A DNA stretch of 64,000 nucleotides, taken from Gammaproteobacteria bacterium. GTDB taxonomy: Bacteria; Pseudomonadota; Gammaproteobacteria; Pseudomonadales; JAUIET01. The translations under genes were made by a program, and so were the position numbers. A model generated the notes under the pieces. The model saw only the letters and a list, made by a program, of their open reading frames with translations. It was not told the DNA's origin and did not search any database. How positions within the stretch are numbered: the first letter of the stretch is position 1; each line of letters opens with the position of its first letter. Below are positions 35,557 through 44,222 of this stretch, piece by piece. The stretch covers positions 558,001 to 622,000 of the forward strand of contig JAUIET010000001.1 in the NCBI GenBank assembly GCA_030429735.1, written 5' to 3'.

Positions 35557-36564
35557 TCATTTGCCTTCGGCATTGAGCAATACAAAATGCTCCACCAGGC
35601 GAATCATTAATTCTTTTTGTTCAGGCTTACTCTCTGCCACCAACAACGCCAAAGCTACAAGAGTATTATCATTAATCAAACGATCCACTGGCTTCGCTAG
35701 TAAGTGCTGATTGATACGCAAATACCACAAGAAAAGGAATGACCCGGTACGCTTGTTTCCATCCGCCAGCGGATGGTTTTTAATAACAAAGTAAAGTAGG
35801 TGCGCCGCTCGGCTGGCAACATTCGGGTAAAATAGCTCATTATCGAAGCCCTGTTCAATTGTTTCTACTGCTGATGCCAGTCCATCACCTCTCAGTTGGC
35901 CGAACAACTCGGTTGCCTCGCCCTTATTCATAAGCTCTCTCTTCAATGACCGCACGGCATGCAGTACGTCTTCTAAATCAAGGGTTTGCATGCCTTGCTG
36001 AAGCAGAGATATACCCTGCAGATTCTGCTCGTCATAGGACTGCAGCAATGACCAACTGCGAGCGTAGTCGCTGATAACCTCCAAAACAGCTTCGCCTTCG
36101 GCAGAGACCAGCTGTTGATTGCTCAGTGTTCGGGATAACAGGGCAACAGCCTGTTCCAGCTCAATACCTCGTTCCTTCAATCGCCGCTGATTGAGGCTAT
36201 AACCCTGGACCAAATGTTGCTTGAGTACGGATGTTGCCCAAATTCGAAATCGAGTTGCCTGCGCAGAATTAACTCGATAGCCGACAGAAATAATGGCGTC
36301 AAGATTGTAGTGCTTCAGCTCCCGCTTGACCTTGCGCGCGCCTTCCTGTCGAACTACTAAGAAATTCTTAGTAGTTGCTGATTTATCTAACTCGTTGTTT
36401 TTATATATGTTATTCAGATGCATGAGCACATTTTCAGGTGTGGTAGCAAAGACCTGCCCCATCTGAGCCTGCGTGAGCCAAACTGTTTCCTGATCCAGCG
36501 TCACAGCTAGCTCAACAGAGCCATCTGCGGCTTGAAAGATCTGAACTTGGTGTTTATCGAGCAT
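35557..36564 (-). CDS. RhuM-Fic/DOC family protein
   Basis: 335 residues. The N-terminal half (about 1-190) is the RhuM-like domain (VWLTQAQMGQVFATTPENVLMHLNNIY; YNLDAIISVGYRVNS), often seen in pathogenicity islands and near toxin-antitoxin genes. The C-terminal half is a Fic/Doc domain with the complete catalytic motif HPLADGNKRTGS, implying AMP or other nucleotide transfer to a target. An inhibitory-helix motif is not evident. It begins just 37 bases beyond the tRNA-Phe, in the opposite direction. Confidence 0.88.
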   Translation of the reverse strand: MLDKHQVQIFQAADGSVELAVTLDQETVWLTQAQMGQVFATTPENVLMHLNNIYKNNELDKSATTKNFLVVRQEGARKVKRELKHYNLDAIISVGYRVNSAQATRFRIWATSVLKQHLVQGYSLNQRRLKERGIELEQAVALLSRTLSNQQLVSAEGEAVLEVISDYARSWSLLQSYDEQNLQGISLLQQGMQTLDLEDVLHAVRSLKRELMNKGEATELFGQLRGDGLASAVETIEQGFDNELFYPNVASRAAHLLYFVIKNHPLADGNKRTGSFLFLWYLRINQHLLAKPVDRLINDNTLVALALLVAESKPEQKELMIRLVEHFVLLNAEGK

Positions 36565-36764
36565 CTACTAATCCCATTAGACGTATGGAATGCTGCAAGC
36601 CAAATAATGCGCTCTTAACCTGGCAGCGCTACTGCAGGAATCATACCCCACAGGCTTCCCTCAAGCTGCCGACTATTTGCCTTCCTGGACCGCCTAACAC
36701 TACAAACTCGTTATACTGTATATTAACACAGCATTTTTACGATAGAGTAAAACTGAAGCTGGCA

Positions 36765-36851
36765 ATGCAACTATCCATTCATAGCGATTTACACCTGGAA
36801 TTTCTGGACGGCGGTTCCTGGCGAGCGGGAAGCGCTCGAAACGTATCGTGA
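36765..36851 (+). pseudogene. 5' stump of a metallophosphoesterase gene
   Basis: Only 28 residues: MQLSIHSDLHLEFLDGG is the N-terminal signature of calcineurin-like phosphoesterases (metal-binding DLH), then unrelated residues and a stop. The rest of the family (over 200 residues) is missing, so this is a truncated remnant. Confidence 0.65.
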
Positions 36852-36906
36852 GCAGCTGACAATAGAAACTAGGGTCACCCATTAGAACTTGATGCAAACC
36901 AAGTAC

Positions 36907-37191
36907 CTAAGCTGCCTTTGTAACGCTTAAGCGCAATCCAAACACCTTCAAAACGGCAGCAAGAGTATCCAACCTTGGATTGCCATTTTTTGAAAGCGCT
37001 TTATATAAGCTTTCTCTATTCAATTCAGCTGCTTCAGCCAGAGACGCTATACCGCACTTTGCTTTAGCAACGTCACGCAGTGCGAGCAGCAAAACACGTT
37101 CATCGCCATCTTCAAGCACGGCGTCGAGATAGGCGGCAATATCTTCCGGCGAGTTTAAATAATCCTCGACATTAAAGGGTAAAGAAGCCAT
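36907..37191 (-). CDS. HigA-type addiction-module antitoxin
   Basis: 94 residues from ATG 37191, with a perfect AGGAG six bases before it. Matches the putative addiction module antidote family: NVEDYLNSPEDIAAYLDAVLE, then a helix-turn-helix (GIASLAEAAELNRESLYKAL) and LDTLAAVLKVFGLRLSV. It is the surviving half of a HigBA-type module whose toxin gene has lost its centre; the frame is open through the toxin remnant, so a toxin-antitoxin fusion protein of 134 residues can also be made. The 22-bp palindrome at 37316-37337 is its probable operator. Confidence 0.88.
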   Translation of the reverse strand: MASLPFNVEDYLNSPEDIAAYLDAVLEDGDERVLLLALRDVAKAKCGIASLAEAAELNRESLYKALSKNGNPRLDTLAAVLKVFGLRLSVTKAA

Positions 37192-37311
37192 AAATCTCCT
37201 GTTTTTTTGCTCAGCCCAATACGCTTTGGCTCGGTGATCTCGCAGACCATTCAACCAATCATCAAACGGCGCCTGCCCTTCCGAATTCTGATATTTTCTA
37301 AGTTCGCACAT
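37192..37311 (-). pseudogene. Internally deleted HigB/Gp49-like toxin, in frame with the antitoxin
   Basis: The frame from ATG 37311 gives MCELRKYQNSEGQAPFDDWL and then NGLRDHRAKA, the N-terminus of RelE/ParE-like Gp49 toxins, followed at once by YWAEQKNRRF, which resembles the C-terminal end of such toxins (a helix then a basic end). The middle, about 60 residues with the catalytic basic residues, is missing and the stop has been lost, fusing it to the antitoxin. It is very probably inactive as an RNase. Confidence 0.7.
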
Positions 37312-37315
37312 GCTC

Positions 37316-37337
37316 AATGTAGCTTATAAGCTACATT
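37316..37337. promoter_or_regulatory. 22-bp perfect palindromic operator of the toxin-antitoxin module
   Basis: AATGTAGCTTA is followed directly by its reverse complement TAAGCTACATT, with no spacer, five bases upstream of the toxin remnant's ATG 37311. Perfect dyads here are typical operators for antitoxin autorepression. Confidence 0.75.
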
Positions 37338-37406
37338 TTTGCAATGTATGCTGGTATTCCAATAGTTTGATTGGCTTTATAGAATTGAATGTACAGCGAA
37401 AGAGTC

Positions 37407-37419
37407 TAGGGTCAGGCCT
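37407..37419. repeat. 13-bp direct repeat, left copy (flanks the oxygenase gene)
   Basis: TAGGGTCAGGCCT, also present at 38497-38509. It lies eight bases beyond the stop codon of the 2-oxoglutarate oxygenase gene. Confidence 0.7.
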
Positions 37420-37426
37420 ACGGATC

Positions 37427-38452
37427 CTAATTGCGAAACTGCGAAATCTGCACCTCCGCACCGTAGTCAGCGTAATCACCGGCAGAACGCCGGCCACGGT
37501 ATTCGCCCCAGTTGATCGGCCGGTAGCGCGCCGGGTTTTGCTCGTTGACAACACTGGGTAAGGGGCTCACGCGCGCCTCAGCCGCGGGGTTGAAGAAAAA
37601 CGGCACACTGTAGCGGGCCCGCTCGCTCATTGCCAACACGCGGTGCACCGGTGCGTGGTAGATATCGTTTGACCACACCTGCATCATATCGCCGGTGTTG
37701 ACTACGATCGCGCCTTCCACCGGCAGAATGTCGTACCAGTAACCGTTACGGTGTACCTGCAGCCCGCTGACATCGTCCTGAACGAGCAGGGTTAATGCGC
37801 CGGCGTCTGAGTGGTGGTGTATGCCCAGGTCGGCCTCTTGCTGCTGCTCACTTTCCACACCCTCGATGGGGTCGTGCACGGGGTAATAGTTCAGGCGCAT
37901 AAAGCCGGTGTGGTTTTTCTCGAAATCGGCGTGCATGAAATGGGGCGGCAGGCCCAGGCCAATGCTAAACGCTTCCAGCAGTTGCAGCGACAAATTGGTG
38001 CAGGCCTTGAAATACTCCTCCATAACCGGCTTGAATTCACCAGGTTGTTCCGGCCAGCGATTGCTGCTCTGGTAAATCGGGTCGGTGCCAGCTCGCGTGA
38101 AGTCGAACACTTGCTTCCTGTCGCGCTGATTCTTGGTCAATTCCTTATGGTAGAAACCCCAGGGGTTATCATGCGAGCGCAGCACCTTAAGCTTGGCGTC
38201 AATGGGCAAGTCAAAAAATGCATGTGTCTTTTCCCGGACGCGAGCCAACAAGGCGTCTGGAATACCGTGATTGACAGCCTGAAAAAAGCCCCAACGCCGG
38301 CAGGCCGCCGCAATGTCATCGATTACCGGGCGCGACGCCAACGACGTTGAATCGAGCAGCAATTCAGCTATGTCAATGACCGGCAGCGAATCTGGTGCTT
38401 GCGCCGGACCTGCAATGGGGTCGCGATCGAGGTCTTTAATACCGTGGAGCAT
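37427..38452 (-). CDS. Isopenicillin-N-synthase-like 2-oxoglutarate/Fe(II) dioxygenase
   Basis: 341 residues from ATG 38452. The N-terminal DIOX_N region (LPVIDIAELLLDS; CRRWGFFQAVNHGIP) is followed by the double-stranded beta-helix with iron ligands His and Asp in HHHSDAGALTLL and the distal His in APVHRVLAMSERARYSVPFF, whose RxS binds 2-oxoglutarate. The substrate is unknown; relatives act on small molecules such as amino acids and peptides. The frame is open to 38596 through sequence containing a repeat, so the internal ATG is used. The gene is bounded by 13-bp direct repeats, indicating insertion as a cassette. Confidence 0.85.
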   Translation of the reverse strand: MLHGIKDLDRDPIAGPAQAPDSLPVIDIAELLLDSTSLASRPVIDDIAAACRRWGFFQAVNHGIPDALLARVREKTHAFFDLPIDAKLKVLRSHDNPWGFYHKELTKNQRDRKQVFDFTRAGTDPIYQSSNRWPEQPGEFKPVMEEYFKACTNLSLQLLEAFSIGLGLPPHFMHADFEKNHTGFMRLNYYPVHDPIEGVESEQQQEADLGIHHHSDAGALTLLVQDDVSGLQVHRNGYWYDILPVEGAIVVNTGDMMQVWSNDIYHAPVHRVLAMSERARYSVPFFFNPAAEARVSPLPSVVNEQNPARYRPINWGEYRGRRSAGDYADYGAEVQISQFRN

Positions 38453-38496
38453 CGAGCTATTTGCCTGTTGGGCCGTGTGGGAAAGTATATAAGATT

Positions 38497-38509
38497 TAGG
38501 GTCAGGCCT
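38497..38509. repeat. 13-bp direct repeat, right copy
   Basis: TAGGGTCAGGCCT identical to 37407-37419, about 45 bases upstream of the oxygenase start. The following TGTCCCC is reminiscent of ends near REP-associated transposase elements, but no transposase is present. Confidence 0.7.
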
Positions 38510-38528
38510 GTCCCCAACATCCCAACAC

Positions 38529-38557
38529 CTGGCGATCCCGTCCCCGGGCACCATTAG
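38529..38557 (+). repeat. Degenerate second copy of a tRNA-Phe 3' end (attachment-site remnant)
   Basis: TGGCGATCCCGTCCCCGGGC then ACCATTAG aligns with the end of the intact tRNA-Phe (TGGTTCGATTCCGCCCCTGG then GCACCATTTAG) with few differences. It carries the CCCGGGC acceptor form seen in other bacteria's tRNA-Phe rather than the local CCTGGGC. It sits in the same orientation about 3 kb from the tRNA. Confidence 0.6.
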
Positions 38558-38673
38558 TTCAACAACAATTGACAAACGAAACCCATTAGAGAGCATTCGA
38601 ATCGCTTGATTTTGATATATACTTGTCTCAAGTGGATTGGGGGTGCCCGGTCGGCGCTATAGTCTCGGTGGGT

Positions 38674-39549
38674 TCACCGGGGCTTTTCGCTTTCTGGGGT
38701 AGGGAAAATTTTCATTCCTATGCCTTCGTAACCCTGGCCAACGTGCTCCCTACCGCCTTCACAGTAGAATTTACGTTTCAGAACCTCAAAGGCTCGGTTA
38801 CCTTGATCAGGCTTCACCGTTTTTAGGCCGATCGGTCGTGCTACGAGATCTGCTAATTGCAATCCCGAAGACATGGCTTTCTTGTCGGAGAATTGAATCT
38901 CAAAAGGCAAATCTATTCCCAGGCCGTTATTACCATCACAAAGTCGCCTGAACTCAAGTTCTAGTTCTTGGTCTTCTTTCTTTCCGCGGCATTCAAAAAC
39001 GATATGAGTTCTTAGTTTCGCCTGCTCTTTCTCCTCAAGAAAGCCATAGAGGGCCTCCATGCAGTACCGAAGCGCGATGTGATAGGGGTTTGTGTCTAAC
39101 TCATCTCTGGTCTTAAGTGCTCTTTTGTCAATGGTGCAGCTAATGAGCACGAAATTACTGCGATCGATGATTTCCGTTAATTGATCAAGGAAATACAAAT
39201 TCTCGTCCCGACTTTTGAATATATTGAAGGAACCCGATTCCTTGCGAATTTCATTCTCATGCAGAATGATTTGGTCATGACCGAACCAATTAAACTTGAA
39301 TTTCTCAAGCGCTGGAACAATAGCCTCGCTGTAGTGCCGTTTATGAAAAATACAAAATGCGAGAACAAATACTGGGTAGTTATCGTCGATGCTTTGCAGA
39401 CTATGGTCGCCACTCTCATCAACATAAACTATATATTTACTAAATTCAGGCGCAGCGGAGAATGTTTCTTGCTGCCCCTTGTCAGCCGAAAATTGCCTTT
39501 CTGGATCAGTATCAAATAGGGGTAATTGAGCTTCATCCTCAGCGCTCAC
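38674..39549 (-). CDS. DUF3800 domain-containing protein
   Basis: 291 residues. An acidic N-terminus is followed by the DUF3800 core (IVYVDESGDHSLQSID; DNYPVFVLAFCIF; later ECRGKKEDQELELEFRRL and SSGLQLADLVARPIG). The family is predicted to have an RNase H-like fold with acidic residues (the Asp-Glu of VDESGD and the late Asp of QLADL), and is common in defence regions; biochemical function is unknown. It starts at GTG 39549 with a strong GGAGG six bases before. It lies 39 bases after hsdR on the same strand, so it is probably the fourth gene of the hsd operon. Confidence 0.88.
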   Translation of the reverse strand: MSAEDEAQLPLFDTDPERQFSADKGQQETFSAAPEFSKYIVYVDESGDHSLQSIDDNYPVFVLAFCIFHKRHYSEAIVPALEKFKFNWFGHDQIILHENEIRKESGSFNIFKSRDENLYFLDQLTEIIDRSNFVLISCTIDKRALKTRDELDTNPYHIALRYCMEALYGFLEEKEQAKLRTHIVFECRGKKEDQELELEFRRLCDGNNGLGIDLPFEIQFSDKKAMSSGLQLADLVARPIGLKTVKPDQGNRAFEVLKRKFYCEGGREHVGQGYEGIGMKIFPTPESEKPR

Positions 39550-39588
39550 TTAAATCCTCCAACGATTAAGAACTGCAGCCATAGAATG

Positions 39589-42500
39589 TCAATTCCCCGC
39601 CGCATCCAATCCATCCTTAGGATCATACGCATTTCTACGAATCGTTCGAACGAGTTCAAGCACTTCCTTAGCTCGTTCATCGCCCATAATTCCCACAACG
39701 CCGTGATCATGGTGGTGGGTGAAGGGTTCGTCGAATAACTCTTTTTCTTCCATTACGCCATTCTTAACCAAGTAAGACACTACTTCATCTAGAAAGCGAA
39801 TCTGGTCAGGGTGCAAAGGTGCTTTGGCAATGAACTCGGCAAAGGCGTCTTTCGCGGCTTTTCTATCAAGACCTACAATTGACCGCACTAACAGGCCCAA
39901 AGGTTTTTCGCCATAAATACGGCTGTATTCCACGCGCGGAATTACTTCTGCTTCGTGAAACAACAGGTCTTCCAATGCGCCAATATCTGTTTCAGATACC
40001 GGCTGATTGTTGCGCAGCCTGCGAATAGTTATGTGATCTTTATGCTCTCGTATATACCGTTCCACTCGTGATCGGTAGTCGCTTAGATTCGGGTCGGCTT
40101 TAACGATCTCGTGCTCGGCTATACCCGTAAGGTCAATGGAGTCTTCAAAATCTGTATAGGTTTCGTAGTAACTGACATTCGGATCTGCGAAGCGCACCAA
40201 GCCTCGTAGCTTTAACCGAACATCTTCGAGTATTGGTAAACTAACATTCTGCCACCACGCATCAGTTTGCAAGGCCAGGATAAGCTCGATCTGCTGGGCA
40301 ACCATTGGAATGGCCTGCTTTTGCTCAAGATCTGCAGCCGTTTTCTTCACTGCTTTAATATAATTTTTAACTGAGCTGCTTTTTTGCAGTAATGCCACCT
40401 GAAGATTGAGTATCAATAGGTCAAGCCGTCGCGCAGTCTCTTCGTCATCGTCCGCCCAAGGCAACGAGGCAATCTTGTTCCCCAGCGATTCAATATCTTT
40501 CTCGGCAAGGGAATCCCAGCGCGCTCTATCCGTATATTGCTCCACCGTCTCGCGGTGCTTACGAACGAGGAAGTTATCAACATTCAGCGAGCACACAATC
40601 TCATGCATTTGGTTTTTAAGCTGCTCTGCTAAGTCATTCAAACCTTGCTCTTCTGCCTGAGCTTGCTGCAAAACCGTGGCCAGTTCCAAACGACGACGAA
40701 ATATCCGCTGCTTAACTGATTCCTGCGTTCGAGGTTCATAGCCATCTGGATTGGCGTCAAAGAATTCCAGATTTTCACAGTAATCAAACACAATGAATTC
40801 TTTCTTATGCTGCCCAGGACCAAAAATATCCGGGCACAAGCGAGTTCCCCGCCCTATCATTTGCCAGAACTTAGTTTTAGACCGAACCATTTTAAAGAAC
40901 ACCAGGTTCAATATCGGCGGCACGTCTATACCGGTATCTAGCATATCGACCGACACGGCTATTTGCGGCATTTTCTCCTGCAGCTCAAAATCGTCGATAA
41001 GGCTTTGAACATACTTAACCGAGTAATCTACCTGGCGACAAAATTTACCGGCAAGATGCGGATAGTTAGCATCAAACTGCTCAACAATAAACTCAGCATG
41101 CTTGGAGTTCTTGGCGAAAATAATGGTCTTCCCAAGCGTGTCGCCGCCCCCAACTCTTAGCCCATTTTCCATTAAGTGCATAAGCACTTTGTTTACCGTG
41201 TCTTTATTGAATAGCCATTTATTCAGCGCAGCCGAACCTATTTCGGTTTTTAGTTGGCCCTGTTCGTCATAAAACTGTTCCTCAAGCTCATACTCTTCTT
41301 GCTCTTCCTCAGAGAGCTCATGGTACTTAATACCTTCACGTTGAAACTGCAGCGGTACAGATATCGCTCGTGGTGGGTTGAGGAACCCGTCTTCCACCGC
41401 ATCTTTCAACTCGTAAGCAAATGTTGGCTGATGGTCCGCTAGCTCAAACAATCTATAAGTGTTTCGATCCAACTCACCTCGCGGAGTGGCGGTTAAGCCG
41501 ATCAACAGACTGTCAAAATAATCGAAGATGGCCCCGTACTTCTGATAAACACTGCGATGCGCTTCATCGATAATGATCAAATCGAAATGACCAACACTGA
41601 AAGTTTCGGTTTGGTTCTTCTTCGTGCCATCAATCAGATTTAACATGGTAGGGTAGGTGGAAAACACCACCCGCGCCGCCTCACGTTCCTCCTTCGAGGC
41701 ACTCTCCAGTAAGTTGGTTGTGCTGTAGGCCGGAATGTTGGCCACAAAGTTCTTCTTCGCCTGCTTCACCAGGCTAATACGATCTGCCAAAAACAACACT
41801 CGCCGTATCCAATTGCCGCGCATCAGCACGTCAACAATCGACATAGACAATCGCGTTTTGCCCGTGCCAGTCGCCATCACAATCAGCGCTTTGCGTTTAT
41901 TCTGCTCCTCAAACGCCTGCATCACTCGCGCTGTAGCTTCCAACTGATACGGCCTGCCAGCCACGTCCGCGTCTGGCGAAATCTGCAACAAGTTTTGTTT
42001 ACCACTACGCCGATTAAGCAACCAACTCAACTCATCACGCGTGTAGAAACCATGAACCTCACGTGGCGGGTACTGCGTATCATCCCAAAACCAGGTGGTG
42101 TAGCCATTCGTATAGAAAATAACGGGGCGGCGATTGAATTTCTTCTCCAGGCAATCGGCATATAGCTCCGCTTGGTGTTTACCCACCTTAGCGTTCACCT
42201 TGGTTTTCTTAGCCTCAACCACTGCCAGCGGCAAACCATCCTCACCCCACAGCACATAATCCACATACCCCACACCACTGTTGCTAGGCATACCGTGAAC
42301 TTCATACTCTTCTACATTCTTAGCCTTAGGGTCCCATCCCGCCTCACGCAACATCACATCAATAAATTCATCGCGTGTTTGCGACTCGGAATAATCGCCG
42401 GCCGGAATCTTCTTCTTGTTTTCCTCCTTGGTGACTTGCAGCAAAGCGAGCTGCTCTTTTAACTGCGCAATCTCAGCCTCAGAATGCTGCTGCGCCTCAA

Positions 42501-43050
42501 GCGCCTTGCGCTCCGCTTCATCCCGTCGCGCCAGCTCTTCACGAACTTTCTGCAACTGAATAATGGCTGCCTGTTCTGCTTTTTTGGATTCTTTTGCCTC
42601 AGCCTCGTTTTTGGCATCACCCTCCGCCGGTGGCAACAAGGTAATATTGAACTGCCCGGGTGCTGGACCACCTCGCGTATAAACCCTCGCCAACCAACCG
42701 GTAAACTGGAACAAAGCAACACAGGCTTTCATTCCTTCCTGAGTAGAAATCGGCTTGTCATCATGCGCCGCCAAGTTACCCAAGCGATGTATGTACTTGA
42801 TGTCGTTGAACAGCCCTGGCTTGATCGCGCCTTTGAAAGTAGGTTCATGGATCATTGCCGCCAGGTTGCGCTCGAAGGGTGCTTTCAGGCTGGTGTCGTT
42901 TTTGTATAGCCAGGCTAGACCTAGTTCTAATGTGCGGCGGGCGTAGAATGCGGCGGTGCGTGGGTCGCGGAAAGCGAAGGCCTCGACTCTTTTCGTTTCT
43001 TTATGCAGGAAACTCCAATTACTTTCAAGGAAATCGAAATTTGAGGGCAT
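39589..43050 (-). CDS. hsdR: Type I restriction endonuclease subunit R (HsdR)
   Basis: 1153 residues; the translocase and nuclease of a type I restriction system. An N-terminal DUF4145-like domain (about 20-120) and a charged coiled coil (about 160-215) precede the HSDR_N nuclease fold (DEFIDVMLREAGWDP; LAVVEAKKTK with the PD-ExK lysines). The SF2 helicase follows: Walker A MATGTGKTRLSM, DEAHRSVYQK, GLTATPRGE, and motif VI MIGRGTRLCPD. The EcoEI_R_C domain ends the protein. It cuts DNA lacking the cognate methylation far from the recognition site. ATG 43050 overlaps the hsdS stop (TAATG). Confidence 0.96.
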   Translation of the reverse strand: MPSNFDFLESNWSFLHKETKRVEAFAFRDPRTAAFYARRTLELGLAWLYKNDTSLKAPFERNLAAMIHEPTFKGAIKPGLFNDIKYIHRLGNLAAHDDKPISTQEGMKACVALFQFTGWLARVYTRGGPAPGQFNITLLPPAEGDAKNEAEAKESKKAEQAAIIQLQKVREELARRDEAERKALEAQQHSEAEIAQLKEQLALLQVTKEENKKKIPAGDYSESQTRDEFIDVMLREAGWDPKAKNVEEYEVHGMPSNSGVGYVDYVLWGEDGLPLAVVEAKKTKVNAKVGKHQAELYADCLEKKFNRRPVIFYTNGYTTWFWDDTQYPPREVHGFYTRDELSWLLNRRSGKQNLLQISPDADVAGRPYQLEATARVMQAFEEQNKRKALIVMATGTGKTRLSMSIVDVLMRGNWIRRVLFLADRISLVKQAKKNFVANIPAYSTTNLLESASKEEREAARVVFSTYPTMLNLIDGTKKNQTETFSVGHFDLIIIDEAHRSVYQKYGAIFDYFDSLLIGLTATPRGELDRNTYRLFELADHQPTFAYELKDAVEDGFLNPPRAISVPLQFQREGIKYHELSEEEQEEYELEEQFYDEQGQLKTEIGSAALNKWLFNKDTVNKVLMHLMENGLRVGGGDTLGKTIIFAKNSKHAEFIVEQFDANYPHLAGKFCRQVDYSVKYVQSLIDDFELQEKMPQIAVSVDMLDTGIDVPPILNLVFFKMVRSKTKFWQMIGRGTRLCPDIFGPGQHKKEFIVFDYCENLEFFDANPDGYEPRTQESVKQRIFRRRLELATVLQQAQAEEQGLNDLAEQLKNQMHEIVCSLNVDNFLVRKHRETVEQYTDRARWDSLAEKDIESLGNKIASLPWADDDEETARRLDLLILNLQVALLQKSSSVKNYIKAVKKTAADLEQKQAIPMVAQQIELILALQTDAWWQNVSLPILEDVRLKLRGLVRFADPNVSYYETYTDFEDSIDLTGIAEHEIVKADPNLSDYRSRVERYIREHKDHITIRRLRNNQPVSETDIGALEDLLFHEAEVIPRVEYSRIYGEKPLGLLVRSIVGLDRKAAKDAFAEFIAKAPLHPDQIRFLDEVVSYLVKNGVMEEKELFDEPFTHHHDHGVVGIMGDERAKEVLELVRTIRRNAYDPKDGLDAAGN

Positions 43051-44222
43051 TATGCAGTGGCCCCTATCCCGCCACCTTCCGATAATGCGGTGCTGGTAAG
43101 TGAAGAAATCAATTTATTGGTTTCAACCAGATCTTGCTCCGACCGATGCACCCAGCCCATTGCGTATTCGAAAATGGCTGAATATCGCGATCGCAAGTCG
43201 GAACTGGGCCATATAACTTCGACTAGGGAAAACTTGGACTTGCTAACCATTCCTTTCATACTATTTGTTGAGGCGGACCGAACCAATTTTTTGTTGTAGA
43301 GCAGTTGTCCATATAAAAAAAGCAATGACTCTACTGAGCTTGGTATCAGAGCATTTATTTGCTGATTGAACGCTACTGGTCTGTTCGCAATCGCTATGTT
43401 ACCAATGCATGCCTTGCTTCCGGCAATACAGGTTATCAACAAGGAATTGCTAGGAACGATTCTCGCTACCTCCGCACCAGCCTCGGACAAAAATTCTTTT
43501 GCAGTCGTAAGATAGTGTTCTGGCGTGTTTATGTTGTCAGACTTTACCCACTCTATATGGTCTCCGTAATATTCTGGTCGTTTTCGAGACGGAGTGTTCC
43601 CAGTAATCACCTCTCCCACCTCACTAAGTTTCTTCTTCTCAAACCCCTTAGGATTCAAAACCGGATCCCCAAACATATCCAAAAACACAGCCCGCAAAAA
43701 CTCATCAGCCAACTCAATAGCCTGCTGTCGCTTGCGCCGAATAGCGTCCGCCTTATCAAGAATCGCGGCTATGCGTTTTTGTTCTTTTAGGGGTGGAGCT
43801 GGAATCAGAGTGCTTTCCAATCTTCCTTTAGTTATATGTTTTAATCCAACCCCTCCATGTGCTTTATCGATTATTTGCGTAAGTCTTGAGTTTATTGCGT
43901 ATCTCAGGTAATTCTTGTTTACTTTTTTCTCGTCGACATCTACTCGGAATATGTGCTGATTGAGGTATGCCTCTCCACGGTTCCAAAAAAAGGCTCCAAA
44001 AGATGTTCCTGGGGTTCCTGACCAGGAGAACAATAGGTCTCCAGATTTGACATGGAATTTCTTCTCGATTTTTACTCCACAGTAATTAAAAGGTTTTTCG
44101 TCGTCATTCAGATTTTGTATTCGAACAATGGGAACGCCTGATGAAACCCATTCACTCGACTTGAAAGCACGCCCGTTCTGTAATGAACAAAGGGAGCCAA
44201 ATTCGACAATCGGCCAACTCAC
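43050..44222 (-). CDS. hsdS: Type I restriction specificity subunit S (HsdS)
   Basis: 390 residues with two target-recognition domains (about 1-145 and 190-340), each followed by a conserved helical spacer (LKEQKRIAAILDKADAIRRKRQQAIELADEF in the centre). It determines the bipartite DNA target of both methylation and cleavage. GTG 44222 overlaps the hsdM stop (GTGA). The recognition sequence cannot be derived from the protein by reading. Confidence 0.94.
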   Translation of the reverse strand: MSWPIVEFGSLCSLQNGRAFKSSEWVSSGVPIVRIQNLNDDEKPFNYCGVKIEKKFHVKSGDLLFSWSGTPGTSFGAFFWNRGEAYLNQHIFRVDVDEKKVNKNYLRYAINSRLTQIIDKAHGGVGLKHITKGRLESTLIPAPPLKEQKRIAAILDKADAIRRKRQQAIELADEFLRAVFLDMFGDPVLNPKGFEKKKLSEVGEVITGNTPSRKRPEYYGDHIEWVKSDNINTPEHYLTTAKEFLSEAGAEVARIVPSNSLLITCIAGSKACIGNIAIANRPVAFNQQINALIPSSVESLLFLYGQLLYNKKLVRSASTNSMKGMVSKSKFSLVEVIWPSSDLRSRYSAIFEYAMGWVHRSEQDLVETNKLISSLTSTALSEGGGIGATA

